Source of the DNA: Pseudomonas sp. MRSN 12121
Lineage (GTDB): Bacteria > Pseudomonadota > Gammaproteobacteria > Pseudomonadales > Pseudomonadaceae
DNA length: 64,000 bases
Reading direction: 5' to 3'
Assembly (NCBI RefSeq): GCF_000931465.1
Contig: NZ_CP010892.1
Span: 434,001 to 498,000 of the forward strand
Of this stretch, positions 8,652-17,795 are shown one piece after another. A program made the translations under genes and the position numbers. Below the pieces are notes generated by a model that saw only the letters and a list, made by a program, of their open reading frames with translations, was not told the DNA's origin and did not search any database. The number at the start of each line of letters is the position of its first letter. Within the stretch, counting starts at the first letter, position 1.

Positions 8652-10115
8652 ATGTCCACGGCCAGCGATAACACCAAACCCCTGATCGAGCGGCGCTCGA
8701 TCAACTACATTCCCGAGGCCGAGCGCCACGGCAAGCTCTATAGCCAGTTCACCCTGTGGCTGGGCGCGAACCTGCAGATCACCGCCATCGTCACTGGCGC
8801 CCTGGCCGTGGTGCTGGGTGGCGATGTGTTCTGGTCGCTGATCGGCCTGCTGATCGGCCAGTTGCTGGGCGGTGGGGTGATGGCATTGCACGCGGCGCAA
8901 GGGCCCAAGCTCGGCCTGCCGCAGATGATCTCCAGCCGGGTGCAGTTCGGCGTCTACGGCGCGGCCATCCCGATCGTGCTGGTCTGCCTGATGTACCTGG
9001 GCTTCACCGCCACCGGCACCGTGCTTTCCGGCCAGGCGCTGGGCCAGCTGTTCGGCGTCAGCGACAGCGTCGGCATCCTGATCTTCGCCAGCGTCATCGT
9101 GCTGGTGACCGTGCTCGGTTACCGCGTGATCCACTTCATCGGTCGCGCCGCCAGCGTCATTGGCGTGATCGCCTTCGTTTACCTGTTCAGCCGCCTGATG
9201 GGCCAGACCGACGTCGGCGCGCTGCTGGAAATCCGCCATTTCAGCTGGAGCAGCTTCCTGCTCGCGGTGTCGCTCGCAGCGTCCTGGCAGATCGCCTTCG
9301 GCCCTTACGTGGCCGACTACTCGCGTTACTTGCCGAGCAAGACGTCCTCGGTGAAAACCTTCCTCGCCGCGGGTGCCGGCTCGGTGATCGGCGCCCAGGT
9401 GGCAATGATCCTCGGGGTGTTCGCCGCGGCCATGGCCAACGGTCAGTTCGCCGGTCGCGAGGTGGCCTACATCGTCGGCCTTGGCGGCAGCGGCGCCACC
9501 GCCGCGCTGCTGTACTTCGCCATCGCCTTCGGCAAGATCACCATCTCGACGCTGAACTCCTACGGCAGCTTCATGTGCATCGCCACCATCATCAGCGGCT
9601 TCCGCGGCCATCTGGAGGTAACGCGCCTGCAACGCCTGGTGTTCGTGCTGGTCATCGTCGGGGCCGCGACCCTGATCGCCTTGCTCGGCCAGCACTCGTT
9701 CCTCGGGGCGTTCAAGTCTTTCATCCTGTTCCTGCTGGCCTTCTTCACCCCGTGGAGCGCGGTCAACCTGGTGGACTACTACTGCATCACCCGCGAGCAC
9801 TACGACGTGCCGGCGCTGGCCGACCCGAACGGCCGCTATGGCCGCTGGAACATCCTGGGGATCAGCGTCTATGTGATCGGCGTGCTGGTACAGCTGCCGT
9901 TCATTGCCACCAAGTTCTACACCGGCCCGCTGGTGGAGGCCCTGGGCGGCGTGGACATCTCCTGGATCGTTGGCCTGGTGGTTCCCGCGGCGCTGTATTA
10001 CGTCTGCGCGAAGAAATGGCACGGCTCCGTACCCGATCGCCTGATCCTGCCGGTAGAGCAGGACCCGATCACAGAACAAAAGCTGAGTGGGGCAGACCGC
10101 GCGACAGCGGTCTAG
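8652..10115 (+). CDS. NCS1-family permease, candidate urocanate transporter
   Basis: 487 aa with about 12 hydrophobic helices and the PINYIPEAERHG-like N-terminal motif and Trp-rich helices of the purine-cytosine permease (CodB/NCS1) family. It lies directly after hutU, 118 bp downstream, and ahead of the ABC transporter genes. A transporter of this type in a hut operon is most simply a urocanate (or other imidazole) importer. In P. fluorescens SBW25 one hut-locus transporter is known to be urocanate-specific, and I infer that this is the equivalent gene. Cytosine transport, as similarity-based naming would suggest, is unlikely from context. Confidence 0.88.
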   Translation: MSTASDNTKPLIERRSINYIPEAERHGKLYSQFTLWLGANLQITAIVTGALAVVLGGDVFWSLIGLLIGQLLGGGVMALHAAQGPKLGLPQMISSRVQFGVYGAAIPIVLVCLMYLGFTATGTVLSGQALGQLFGVSDSVGILIFASVIVLVTVLGYRVIHFIGRAASVIGVIAFVYLFSRLMGQTDVGALLEIRHFSWSSFLLAVSLAASWQIAFGPYVADYSRYLPSKTSSVKTFLAAGAGSVIGAQVAMILGVFAAAMANGQFAGREVAYIVGLGGSGATAALLYFAIAFGKITISTLNSYGSFMCIATIISGFRGHLEVTRLQRLVFVLVIVGAATLIALLGQHSFLGAFKSFILFLLAFFTPWSAVNLVDYYCITREHYDVPALADPNGRYGRWNILGISVYVIGVLVQLPFIATKFYTGPLVEALGGVDISWIVGLVVPAALYYVCAKKWHGSVPDRLILPVEQDPITEQKLSGADRATAV

Positions 10116-10190
10116 ACCTGAATTGGACGTAGACGGGCTGGATGCCTCTTGACTGCCGTAATCCATTTCAATGATTGGGAGCGTCACACA

Positions 10191-11159
10191 ATGAAAACGA
10201 ATAAGACCCTGCTGACCACTTTGCTTTCCATCGGCCTGTTGGCCAGCGCTGGCGCCACCCAGGCGGCCGGCTGGTGCGAATCCGGCAAGCCGGTGAAGTT
10301 CGCCGGCCTGAACTGGGAAAGCGGCATGTTGCTGACCGATGTGCTGCAGGTGGTCCTGGAAAAAGGCTACGGCTGCAAGACCGACAGCCTGCCGGGCAAC
10401 TCCATCACCATGGAAAACGCCCTGAGCAGCAACGACATCCAGGTCTTCGCCGAAGAGTGGGTAGGCCGCAGCGAGGTCTGGAACAAGGCCGAGAAGGCCG
10501 GCAAGGTGGTCGGCGTCGGTGCCCCGGTGGTGGGCGCCATCGAAGGCTGGTACGTACCGCGCTATGTGATCGAAGGCGACGCCAAGCGCAAGCTGGAAGC
10601 CAAGGCCCCGGACCTGAAGAACATTGCCGACCTGGGCAAGTACGCCGCCGTGTTCAAGGACCCGGAAGAGCCGAGCAAGGGCCGTTTCTATAACTGCCCG
10701 GCCGGCTGGACCTGCGAGCTGGACAACAGCGAGATGCTGAAAAGCTACGGCCTGGAAAACGCCTACACCAACTTCCGTCCGGGCACCGGCCCGGCGCTGG
10801 ATGCCGCGGTGCTGTCGAGCTACAAGCGTGGCGAGCCGATCCTGTTCTACTACTGGACCCCGACCCCGCTGATGGGCCAGGTCGACCTGGTGAAGCTGGA
10901 AGAAAAACCGGGCGTGGACAAGAGCGTGAGCATCAAGGTCGGCCTGTCCAAGACCTTCCACGAGGAAGCTCCCGAGCTGGTGGCCGTGCTGGAAAAGGTC
11001 AACCTGCCGATCGACCTGCTCAACCAGAACCTGGCGCGCATGACCAAAGAGCGCATCGAATCGCCGAAGCTGGCGAAAATTTTCCTCAAGGAACATCCTG
11101 AAGTCTGGCACGCATGGGTGAGCGAAGACGCAGCCAAGAAAATCGACGCGGCCTTGTAG
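10191..11159 (+). CDS. hutX: Histidine ABC transporter, periplasmic binding protein
   Basis: 322 aa. A signal peptide (MKTNKTLL... ATQA) is predicted to be cleaved near residue 23-24. The mature part belongs to the OpuAC/ProX glycine-betaine binding superfamily, with aromatic residues for a cationic or quaternary ligand (NWESG, WVGRSEVW, YYWTPTPL). Two Cys pairs (WCES, GYGCKT; NCPAGWTC) may form disulfides. The ATG at 10191 has ggagcg upstream; an upstream in-frame start at 10149 would add 14 residues before the signal peptide and is rejected. Forms HutXWV with the next two genes. Confidence 0.93.
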   Translation: MKTNKTLLTTLLSIGLLASAGATQAAGWCESGKPVKFAGLNWESGMLLTDVLQVVLEKGYGCKTDSLPGNSITMENALSSNDIQVFAEEWVGRSEVWNKAEKAGKVVGVGAPVVGAIEGWYVPRYVIEGDAKRKLEAKAPDLKNIADLGKYAAVFKDPEEPSKGRFYNCPAGWTCELDNSEMLKSYGLENAYTNFRPGTGPALDAAVLSSYKRGEPILFYYWTPTPLMGQVDLVKLEEKPGVDKSVSIKVGLSKTFHEEAPELVAVLEKVNLPIDLLNQNLARMTKERIESPKLAKIFLKEHPEVWHAWVSEDAAKKIDAAL

Positions 11160-11229
11160 GTAGAGCCTTCCCGGCTGCCTGAAGCGCAGCCGGGAACCTT
11201 GCCTCAATCCACTTGATCGAGAGTCTCTT

Positions 11230-12081
11230 ATGTTTCCTGAAAGCTTCACGTTTTCCATCGCCGACTGGGTCAACGGTTGGGTCGATGCGCTGGTAACCAA
11301 CTACGGCGATGTGTTCCGCCACATCTCCGACACCCTGCTGTGGGCCATCGTCAACCTCGAAGGCCTGCTGCGCCTGGCGCCCTGGTGGCTGATGCTGGCG
11401 ATCGTCGGCGGCATCGCCTGGCATTCGACCCGCAAGCTGGTGACCACCGCGGTGATCGTCGGCCTGCTGTTCCTGGTGGGGGCGGTCGGCCTGTGGGACA
11501 AGCTGATGCAGACCCTGGCGCTGATGCTGGTGGCGACCCTGATTTCGGTGCTGATCGGCATCCCCCTGGGCATTCTCTCGGCGCGCAGCAATCGCCTGCG
11601 GTCGGTGCTGATGCCGCTGCTGGATATCATGCAGACCATGCCGAGCTTCGTGTACCTGATCCCGGTGCTGATGCTGTTCGGCCTGGGCAAGGTGCCGGCG
11701 ATCTTCGCCACCGTGATCTATGCCGCACCGCCGCTGATCCGCCTGACCGACCTGGGGATCCGCCAGGTCGACGGCGAAGTTATGGAGGCGATCAACGCCT
11801 TCGGTGCCAACCGCTGGCAGCAACTGTTCGGTGTGCAACTGCCGCTGGCCCTGCCGAGCATCATGGCGGGGATCAACCAGACCACCATGATGGCCCTGTC
11901 GATGGTGGTGATCGCCTCGATGATCGGCGCCCGCGGCCTGGGTGAAGACGTGCTGGTGGGGATCCAGACCCTCAACGTCGGCCGTGGCCTGGAAGCCGGC
12001 CTGGCGATCGTGATCCTGGCCGTGGTCATCGACCGCATTACCCAAGCCTATGGTCGTCCACGCCATGAGGTGAGCAAATGA
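11230..12081 (+). CDS. hutW: Histidine ABC transporter, inner-membrane permease
   Basis: 283 aa ProW/OpuAB-type permease. About six transmembrane segments are visible. The EAA loop that contacts the ATPase begins at about residue 185 (EAINAFGANRWQQLFGVQLP). ProW relatives have a longer N-terminus. It overlaps hutV by 4 bp (ATGA), so translation is coupled. Confidence 0.94.
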   Translation: MFPESFTFSIADWVNGWVDALVTNYGDVFRHISDTLLWAIVNLEGLLRLAPWWLMLAIVGGIAWHSTRKLVTTAVIVGLLFLVGAVGLWDKLMQTLALMLVATLISVLIGIPLGILSARSNRLRSVLMPLLDIMQTMPSFVYLIPVLMLFGLGKVPAIFATVIYAAPPLIRLTDLGIRQVDGEVMEAINAFGANRWQQLFGVQLPLALPSIMAGINQTTMMALSMVVIASMIGARGLGEDVLVGIQTLNVGRGLEAGLAIVILAVVIDRITQAYGRPRHEVSK

Positions 12082-12908
12082 GCAACGCAAGCGTAAGCAA
12101 GATCGAAGTGAAGAACGTCTTCAAGATTTTCGGCAACCGTGCGGCCGACGCGCTGGACATGATTCGCCATAACAAGACCAAGGACCAGGTGCTGGCCGAG
12201 ACCGGCTGCGTGGTCGGGGTCAACGACCTGTCGCTGAGCATCGGCACCGGCGAGATCTTCGTGATCATGGGCCTGTCCGGCTCCGGCAAGTCGACGCTGG
12301 TGCGCCACTTCAACCGCCTGATCGACCCGACCAGCGGCGCGATCCTGGTGGATGGCGTGGACATCCTGCAATACGACATGGAAGCCCTGCGCGAATTTCG
12401 CCGGCACAAGATCAGCATGGTGTTCCAGAGCTTCGGCCTGCTGCCGCACAAGACCGTGCTGGAAAACACCGCCTACGGCCTCAAGGTCCGCGGCGAGAGC
12501 AAGCAGGTCTGTGCCGAGCGCGCGCAGCACTGGATCAACACCGTGGGCCTCAAGGGCTACGAAAACAAATACCCGCACCAGCTGTCCGGCGGCATGCGCC
12601 AGCGGGTCGGCCTGGCCCGCGCCCTGGCGGCGGACACCGACATCATCCTGATGGACGAGGCCTTCAGCGCCCTCGACCCGCTGATCCGTGCGGAAATGCA
12701 GGACCAGTTGCTGGAGCTGCAGAAGACCCTGCACAAGACCATCGTCTTCATCACCCACGACCTCGACGAGGCCGTGCGCATCGGCAACCGCATCGCGATC
12801 CTCAAGGACGGCCGGCTGATCCAGGTCGGCACGCCGAAGGAGATCCTGCATTCGCCGGCGGACGAGTACGTCGACCGCTTCGTGCAGCGGCGCGCGGCGG
12901 TGGTTTGA
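12078..12908 (+). CDS. hutV: Histidine ABC transporter, ATPase
   Basis: 276 aa ProV-type ATPase. Walker A GLSGSGKST at 65-73, Q-loop VFQSFGLLPH, signature LSGGMRQR, Walker B IILMDEAFSALD and switch His in FITHDLDEA are all present. Unlike E. coli ProV (400 aa), it has no C-terminal CBS domains, so osmotic gating is not expected. A single REP follows its stop. Confidence 0.95.
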   Translation: MSNASVSKIEVKNVFKIFGNRAADALDMIRHNKTKDQVLAETGCVVGVNDLSLSIGTGEIFVIMGLSGSGKSTLVRHFNRLIDPTSGAILVDGVDILQYDMEALREFRRHKISMVFQSFGLLPHKTVLENTAYGLKVRGESKQVCAERAQHWINTVGLKGYENKYPHQLSGGMRQRVGLARALAADTDIILMDEAFSALDPLIRAEMQDQLLELQKTLHKTIVFITHDLDEAVRIGNRIAILKDGRLIQVGTPKEILHSPADEYVDRFVQRRAAVV

Positions 12909-12932
12909 AGGGTGGGGCGGGCCTGGCTTCCT

Positions 12933-12955
12933 GTAGGAGCGAGGCTTGCCCGCGA
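12933..12955 (+). repeat. Single REP between hutV and the first hutH paralogue
   Basis: An exact copy of the REP core (gtaggagcgaggcttgcc plus cgcga), with no facing partner, 24 bp after the hutV stop and 50 bp before the next start. It lies inside the operon. Confidence 0.85.
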
Positions 12956-13005
12956 AGGCGGCGATAAGGCTGCATCAATGTTCAAGTCGTACCCTGAGGT
13001 CGAAT

Positions 13006-14529
13006 ATGTCGCAGGCTGAAAAAATCGTTATCGCCGACGCCCCCGTGCGTTGGCAGGATGTGGTCGCCGTGGCACGGCATGGCGCGCAGCTCGAACTGTC
13101 GGCCCGGACCTGGGCGCGGATCGAGAACGCCCAGGGCATTGTCCAGCGCATTGTCGCCAGCGGCGAACGCGCCTATGGCATCAACACCGGCCTGGGCGCG
13201 CTGTGCAACGTCTCGCTGCAGGACGAACAGCTCAGCCAGTTGTCGCGCAACACCCTGCTCAGCCATGCCTGTGGCGTGGGTGCGCCGTTGAGCGACGAGC
13301 AGACCCGGGCGATTCTCTGCGCGGCCATCGTCAATTACAGCCACGGCAAGTCCGGGATTCACCGGCAGGTGGTCGAGGCGCTGCTGGCCTTGCTCAATCT
13401 CGGCATCACCCCGCAGGTGCCGGCCCAGGGCTCGGTGGGCTACCTGACCCACATGGCGCATATCGGCATCGCCTTGCTCGGTGTCGGCCAGGTCAGCTAT
13501 CGCGGGCAGGTCGTGGCGGCCGAGCAGGCGCTGGCGGCGGAGGGCCTGCAACCGGTGCGGCTGGGCGCCAAGGACGGCCTGTGCCTGGTCAACGGCACGC
13601 CGTGCATGACCGGCCTGTCGTGCCTGGCCCTGGCCGATGCCACGCGCCTGGTGCAGTGGGCCGATGTGATCGGCGCCATGAGCTTCGAGGCGCAGCGCGG
13701 GCAGATCGCCGCATTCGATGCCGAGATCATCGCGCTCAAGCCGCACCCGGGCATGCAACAGGTCGGCATCAACCTGCGAGCCTTGCTCGACGGCAGCGAA
13801 GTGATTGCCGCCAGCAAGGGGATCCGCACCCAGGATGCCCTGAGCATTCGTTCCATACCGCAGGTTCACGGCGCCGCCCGCGACCAGTTGGCGCACGCCA
13901 CGCAGCAGATCGAGACCGAACTCAATTCCGTCACCGACAACCCGATGGTGCTGGGTACGCCTGACCACTACCGAGTGGTATCCCAGGCCAACCCCCACGG
14001 CCAGTCGGTAGCGCTGGCGGCAGACCTGCTGGCGATCGCCATGGCCGAGGTCGGCTCGATCGCCGAGCGGCGCCTGGACCGCCTGATCAACCCGCATGTC
14101 AGCGGCTTGCCGGCGTTCCTGGTCAGCAACCCCGGGGTCAACTCGGGAATGATGATCGTGCAGTACGTGGCGGCCTCGCTGTGCGCGGAAAACCGCCAGC
14201 TGGCGCAACCGGCGGTGCTCGACAACTACGTCACCTCGGGCCTGCAGGAAGACCACCTGAGCCTGGGCACCAACGCCGCGCTGAAGCTGCACCGCGCCCT
14301 GGACAACTGCACCCAGATCCTCGCCATCGAATACCTGTTGGCCGCCCAGGCCTTCGAATTCCTCAAGGAGCAGCGTTTCGGCGCCGGCACCGACGCCGCC
14401 TGGAAGCTGCTGCGCCAGCACGTCCCGGCCTATGACCAGGATCGCTGGCTGGCCCCGGACATCGCCCGTGCCGCGGCACTGCTCAAGGTCCCGGCCTTGC
14501 TGCAAGAGGTGTTACCCGGCGTGCACTGA
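13006..14529 (+). CDS. Ammonia-lyase paralogue lacking the MIO triad (hutH1-like)
   Basis: 507 aa, full-length member of the histidine/phenylalanine ammonia-lyase family, intact frame. The start at 13006 has gagg upstream. The family forms its electrophilic MIO cofactor from Ala-Ser-Gly in [14 protein letters not shown]; here the segment reads GSVGYLTHMAH (142-152), so the three cofactor residues are absent. Retained are YGINTG (Tyr57), SHACGVG (His87), Asn196, Gln276, Arg282 and Glu415. Positions equal to HutH Tyr280 and Phe329 are Leu279 and Pro329. Normal MIO chemistry should be impossible. It could be a partner or regulator of HutH, a binding protein, or an enzyme of other chemistry. In P. 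fluorescens SBW25, two hutH copies are known and, to my recollection, only the second is a proven histidase. Confidence 0.92.
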   Translation: MSQAEKIVIADAPVRWQDVVAVARHGAQLELSARTWARIENAQGIVQRIVASGERAYGINTGLGALCNVSLQDEQLSQLSRNTLLSHACGVGAPLSDEQTRAILCAAIVNYSHGKSGIHRQVVEALLALLNLGITPQVPAQGSVGYLTHMAHIGIALLGVGQVSYRGQVVAAEQALAAEGLQPVRLGAKDGLCLVNGTPCMTGLSCLALADATRLVQWADVIGAMSFEAQRGQIAAFDAEIIALKPHPGMQQVGINLRALLDGSEVIAASKGIRTQDALSIRSIPQVHGAARDQLAHATQQIETELNSVTDNPMVLGTPDHYRVVSQANPHGQSVALAADLLAIAMAEVGSIAERRLDRLINPHVSGLPAFLVSNPGVNSGMMIVQYVAASLCAENRQLAQPAVLDNYVTSGLQEDHLSLGTNAALKLHRALDNCTQILAIEYLLAAQAFEFLKEQRFGAGTDAAWKLLRQHVPAYDQDRWLAPDIARAAALLKVPALLQEVLPGVH

Positions 14530-14682
14530 GCCACGCCCTGCAAGAACGTCTTTCATCGACAACGTTTTCCACAAAACCAGCGTGCCAAGGCGCCACCCGC
14601 TCAAAAAGCGGGCAGCGACGGATAACGGACACTTCCGGAGCGACTGGTCGTTAATAAAAAAACTCTCAAAAGGAGCATGAAT

Positions 14683-16215
14683 GTGACTGCGCTAAACCTG
14701 ATCCCCGGCCAACTGACCCTGGCTCAACTGCGAGCCGTCTACCAGCAGCCGGTAACTCTCAGTCTCGACAACAGCGCCTCGGCGCAGATCGATGCCAGCG
14801 TCGCCTGCGTCGAACAGATCCTCGCCGAAAACCGCACCGCCTATGGCATCAACACCGGTTTCGGCTTGCTGGCCTCGACCCGTATCGCCAGCGAAGACCT
14901 GGAGAATCTCCAGCGCTCCCTGGTGCTGTCCCATGCCGCCGGTGTCGGTGCGCCGATCAGCGACGCCCTGGTGCGCCTGATCATGGTGCTCAAGGTCAAC
15001 AGCCTGAGCCGTGGTTTCTCCGGGATCCGCCGCCAGGTGATCGACGCCCTGATCGCCCTGATCAACGCCGAGGTCTATCCGCATATCCCGCTCAAGGGCT
15101 CGGTGGGCGCGTCCGGCGACCTCGCGCCGCTGGCCCACATGTCCCTGGTGCTGCTGGGCGAAGGCAAGGCCCGCTACAAGGGGCAATGGCTGGACGCCAC
15201 CGAAGCGCTGAGTGTGGCCGGCCTCAAGTCGCTGACCCTGGCGGCCAAGGAAGGCCTGGCGCTGCTCAACGGCACCCAGGTGTCCACGGCGTTTGCCCTG
15301 CGCGGCCTGTTCGAGGGCGAAGACCTGTTCGCCGGCGCGCTGGCCTGCGGCGGCCTGACCGTCGAGGCGGTGCTGGGTTCGCGTTCGCCGTTCGATGCGC
15401 GGATCCATGCCGCCCGTGGCCAGAAAGGCCAGATCGATACCGCCGCGGCCTACCGCGACCTGCTGGGCGACAGCAGTGAAGTCTCCAAGTCGCACCAGAA
15501 CTGCGACAAGGTGCAGGACCCGTACTCGCTGCGCTGCCAACCGCAAGTCATGGGCGCTTGCCTGACCCAGTTCCGCCAGGCGGCCGAGGTACTGGTGATC
15601 GAAGCCAACGCTGTGTCCGACAACCCGCTGGTGTTCGCCGCCGAGGGCGATGTGATCTCCGGGGGCAACTTCCACGCCGAGCCGGTGGCCATGGCCGCCG
15701 ACAACATCGCCCTGGGCATCGCCGAAATCGGTTCCCTGAGCGAGCGCCGCATCTCGTTGATGATGGACAAGCACATGTCGCAGCTGCCGCCGTTCCTGGT
15801 GGGCAATGGCGGGGTCAACTCCGGCTTCATGATCGCCCAGGTGACCGCCGCGGCCCTGGCCAGCGAAAACAAGGCGCTGGCCCATCCGCACTCGGTGGAC
15901 AGCCTGCCGACTTCGGCCAACCAGGAAGACCACGTCTCCATGGCGCCCGCCGCCGGCAAGCGGCTGTGGGAAATGGCCGAGAACACCCGCGGCATCCTCG
16001 CCGTGGAATGGCTGGCGGCCTGCCAGGGCCTGGACCTGCGTGAGGGCCTGAAGACCTCGGCCAAGCTGGAGAAGGCCCGCGGCACCCTGCGCGCGAAAGT
16101 GCCGTTCTACGAGAAGGATCGGTTCTTCGCCCCGGACATCGACGCCGCGAGCGAGCTGCTGGCGTCCCGTTGCCTGAACGAGCTGATGCCGGCCAAGTTG
16201 CTGCCGAGCCTGTAA
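14683..16215 (+). CDS. hutH: Histidine ammonia-lyase
   Basis: 510 aa. Deaminates L-histidine to urocanate. The MIO triad Ala143-Ser144-Gly145 in [14 protein letters not shown] is intact, with catalytic Tyr54 (YGINTG), His84 (SHAAGVG), [11 protein letters not shown] and ANQEDHVS. Start choice: aaggag ends at 14674, two bases before an ATG at 14677, which is too close. The GTG at 14683 has ideal spacing and gives 510 aa with the MTALNL... N-terminus, equal to the P. putida enzyme length. This is the second of two tandem lyase genes and the one expected to be active. Confidence 0.97.
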   Translation: MTALNLIPGQLTLAQLRAVYQQPVTLSLDNSASAQIDASVACVEQILAENRTAYGINTGFGLLASTRIASEDLENLQRSLVLSHAAGVGAPISDALVRLIMVLKVNSLSRGFSGIRRQVIDALIALINAEVYPHIPLKGSVGASGDLAPLAHMSLVLLGEGKARYKGQWLDATEALSVAGLKSLTLAAKEGLALLNGTQVSTAFALRGLFEGEDLFAGALACGGLTVEAVLGSRSPFDARIHAARGQKGQIDTAAAYRDLLGDSSEVSKSHQNCDKVQDPYSLRCQPQVMGACLTQFRQAAEVLVIEANAVSDNPLVFAAEGDVISGGNFHAEPVAMAADNIALGIAEIGSLSERRISLMMDKHMSQLPPFLVGNGGVNSGFMIAQVTAAALASENKALAHPHSVDSLPTSANQEDHVSMAPAAGKRLWEMAENTRGILAVEWLAACQGLDLREGLKTSAKLEKARGTLRAKVPFYEKDRFFAPDIDAASELLASRCLNELMPAKLLPSL

Positions 16216-16223
16216 TGGCACTC

Positions 16224-16323
16224 GTAGCCGCTGCCGAGGTACGAGGCTGCGATGCGGTCCGCAGGACCGCCCTCGGGGGCCGCTGCGCAGCCCTTCGCAG
16301 CCTCGTGCCTCGGCAGCGGCTAC
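16224..16323. repeat. Long inverted repeat with 29-bp arms
   Basis: The arm gtagccgctgccgag... (16224-16252) is matched by its near-perfect reverse complement at 16295-16323, with about 42 bp between that can also fold. It resembles 28953-29096 in the arms but not the centre. It lies between hutH and hutT inside the hut operon. Confidence 0.8.
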
Positions 16324-16370
16324 AGATACGGTTTTGGGTTTTCTCCGATAAAAATAATTAGGAACGAGAA

Positions 16371-17780
16371 ATGCAACAGCAAGCTCAAGGATTGAAACGC
16401 GGGCTGTCCGCCCGACATATTCGCTTCATGGCACTGGGGTCGGCGATCGGCACCGGGCTGTTCTATGGTTCTGCCTCGGCCATCCAGATGGCCGGTCCCG
16501 CGGTGCTCCTGGCCTACCTGATCGGTGGCGCCGCGGTGTTCATGGTGATGCGCGCGCTGGGCGAGATGGCCGTGCACAACCCGGTGTCCGGTTCCTTCGG
16601 CCAATACGCCAGCACCTACCTGGGCCCCATGGCGGGTTTCCTGCTGGGCTGGACCTACGCCTTCGAGATGGTCATCGTCGGCCTGGCCGATGTCACGGCC
16701 TTCGGCATCTATATGGGCTTCTGGTACCCGGACGTGCCGCGCTGGATCTGGGTGCTGGGCATCGTTTCGCTGATCGGCGGGCTGAACCTGTGCAACGTCA
16801 AGGTGTTCGGCGAGATGGAGTTCTGGCTGTCGCTGCTCAAGGTCGGTGCCATCGTCGCCATGATTCTCGGCGGTTTCGGCATCATGCTGTTCGGCATCGG
16901 CAGTTCGTCGGCTTCGACAGTGACCGGCCTCAGCAACCTCTGGGAACACGGCGGTTTCATGCCCAACGGTGTCGGTGGCCTGATCGCTTCCTTTGCCGTG
17001 GTGATGTTTGCCTTCGGCGGCATCGAGATCATCGGTGTCACGGCGGGCGAGGCCAAGGACCCGGACCGCGTGCTGCCCAAGGCGATCAACGCGGTGCCGC
17101 TGCGGATCCTGCTGTTCTACGTCCTGACCCTGTTCGTCCTGATGGCCATCTTCCCCTGGCAGCAGATCGGCAGCCAGGGCAGCCCGTTCGTGCAGATTTT
17201 CGCCAACCTGGGCATCGGCTCGGCGGCGACCATCCTCAATATCGTGGTGATCTCGGCGGCGGTGTCGGCGATCAACAGCGATATCTTCGGCGCCGGCCGC
17301 ATGATGTACGGCCTGGCCCAGCAAGGCCATGCACCCAAGGGCTTCGCCCAGCTGTCGCGCTACGGGGTGCCGTGGATGACTGTGGTGGTCATGAGCATTG
17401 CCCTGTTGCTGGGGGTGTTGCTGAACTACCTGATTCCGGAGAACGTGTTCCTGCTGATCGCGTCGATCGCGACCTTCGCCACGGTCTGGGTCTGGCTGAT
17501 GATCCTCTTCACTCAGGTGGCCATGCGCCGGTCCATGACCGCCGAGCAGGTGGCGCAGCTGAAATTCCCGGTACCGTTCTGGCCTTACGCGCCCATGGCG
17601 GCGATTGCCTTCATGCTGTTCATCTTCGGCGTGCTGGGCTACTTCCCGGACACCCAAGCGGCGCTGATCGTCGGGGTGGTGTGGATCGCCCTGCTGGTGC
17701 TGGCCTACCTGATCTGGGTCAAGCCCGCCGCCGGGCAGGCCGCGCTGGTCAAGCGCGACCCTTCTTTTTCTCATCGATAA
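16371..17780 (+). CDS. hutT: Histidine permease, APC superfamily
   Basis: 469 aa with about 12 transmembrane helices and typical AAT-family sequence: [20 protein letters not shown] with the GSAIGTGL substrate-backbone motif in TM1, ALGEMA in TM2, [16 protein letters not shown] in TM6. HutT of P. fluorescens SBW25 is a high-affinity histidine proton symporter. It is preceded by ggaacgag and followed 15 bp later by hutI. Confidence 0.94.
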   Translation: MQQQAQGLKRGLSARHIRFMALGSAIGTGLFYGSASAIQMAGPAVLLAYLIGGAAVFMVMRALGEMAVHNPVSGSFGQYASTYLGPMAGFLLGWTYAFEMVIVGLADVTAFGIYMGFWYPDVPRWIWVLGIVSLIGGLNLCNVKVFGEMEFWLSLLKVGAIVAMILGGFGIMLFGIGSSSASTVTGLSNLWEHGGFMPNGVGGLIASFAVVMFAFGGIEIIGVTAGEAKDPDRVLPKAINAVPLRILLFYVLTLFVLMAIFPWQQIGSQGSPFVQIFANLGIGSAATILNIVVISAAVSAINSDIFGAGRMMYGLAQQGHAPKGFAQLSRYGVPWMTVVVMSIALLLGVLLNYLIPENVFLLIASIATFATVWVWLMILFTQVAMRRSMTAEQVAQLKFPVPFWPYAPMAAIAFMLFIFGVLGYFPDTQAALIVGVVWIALLVLAYLIWVKPAAGQAALVKRDPSFSHR

Positions 17781-17795
17781 CCACGGAGGCCCTGG

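Noticed and set aside
6689-8704. Minus-strand open frame opposite hutU (671 codons)
   Set aside because: Low-complexity His/Gly/Gln-rich translation with no domain; antisense shadow of hutU.
8520-11300. Long minus-strand open frame opposite the NCS1 permease and hutX
   Set aside because: Same antisense effect of GC-rich third positions; no motif, no ribosome site, and the plus-strand genes are well conserved.
13420-13480. The missing MIO triad could be a local frameshift or sequencing error
   Set aside because: The frame is intact on both sides, exactly three codons are absent, and the new residues between (Tyr-Leu-Thr-His-Met) keep alignment with LAPLAHM; a single-base error cannot produce this.
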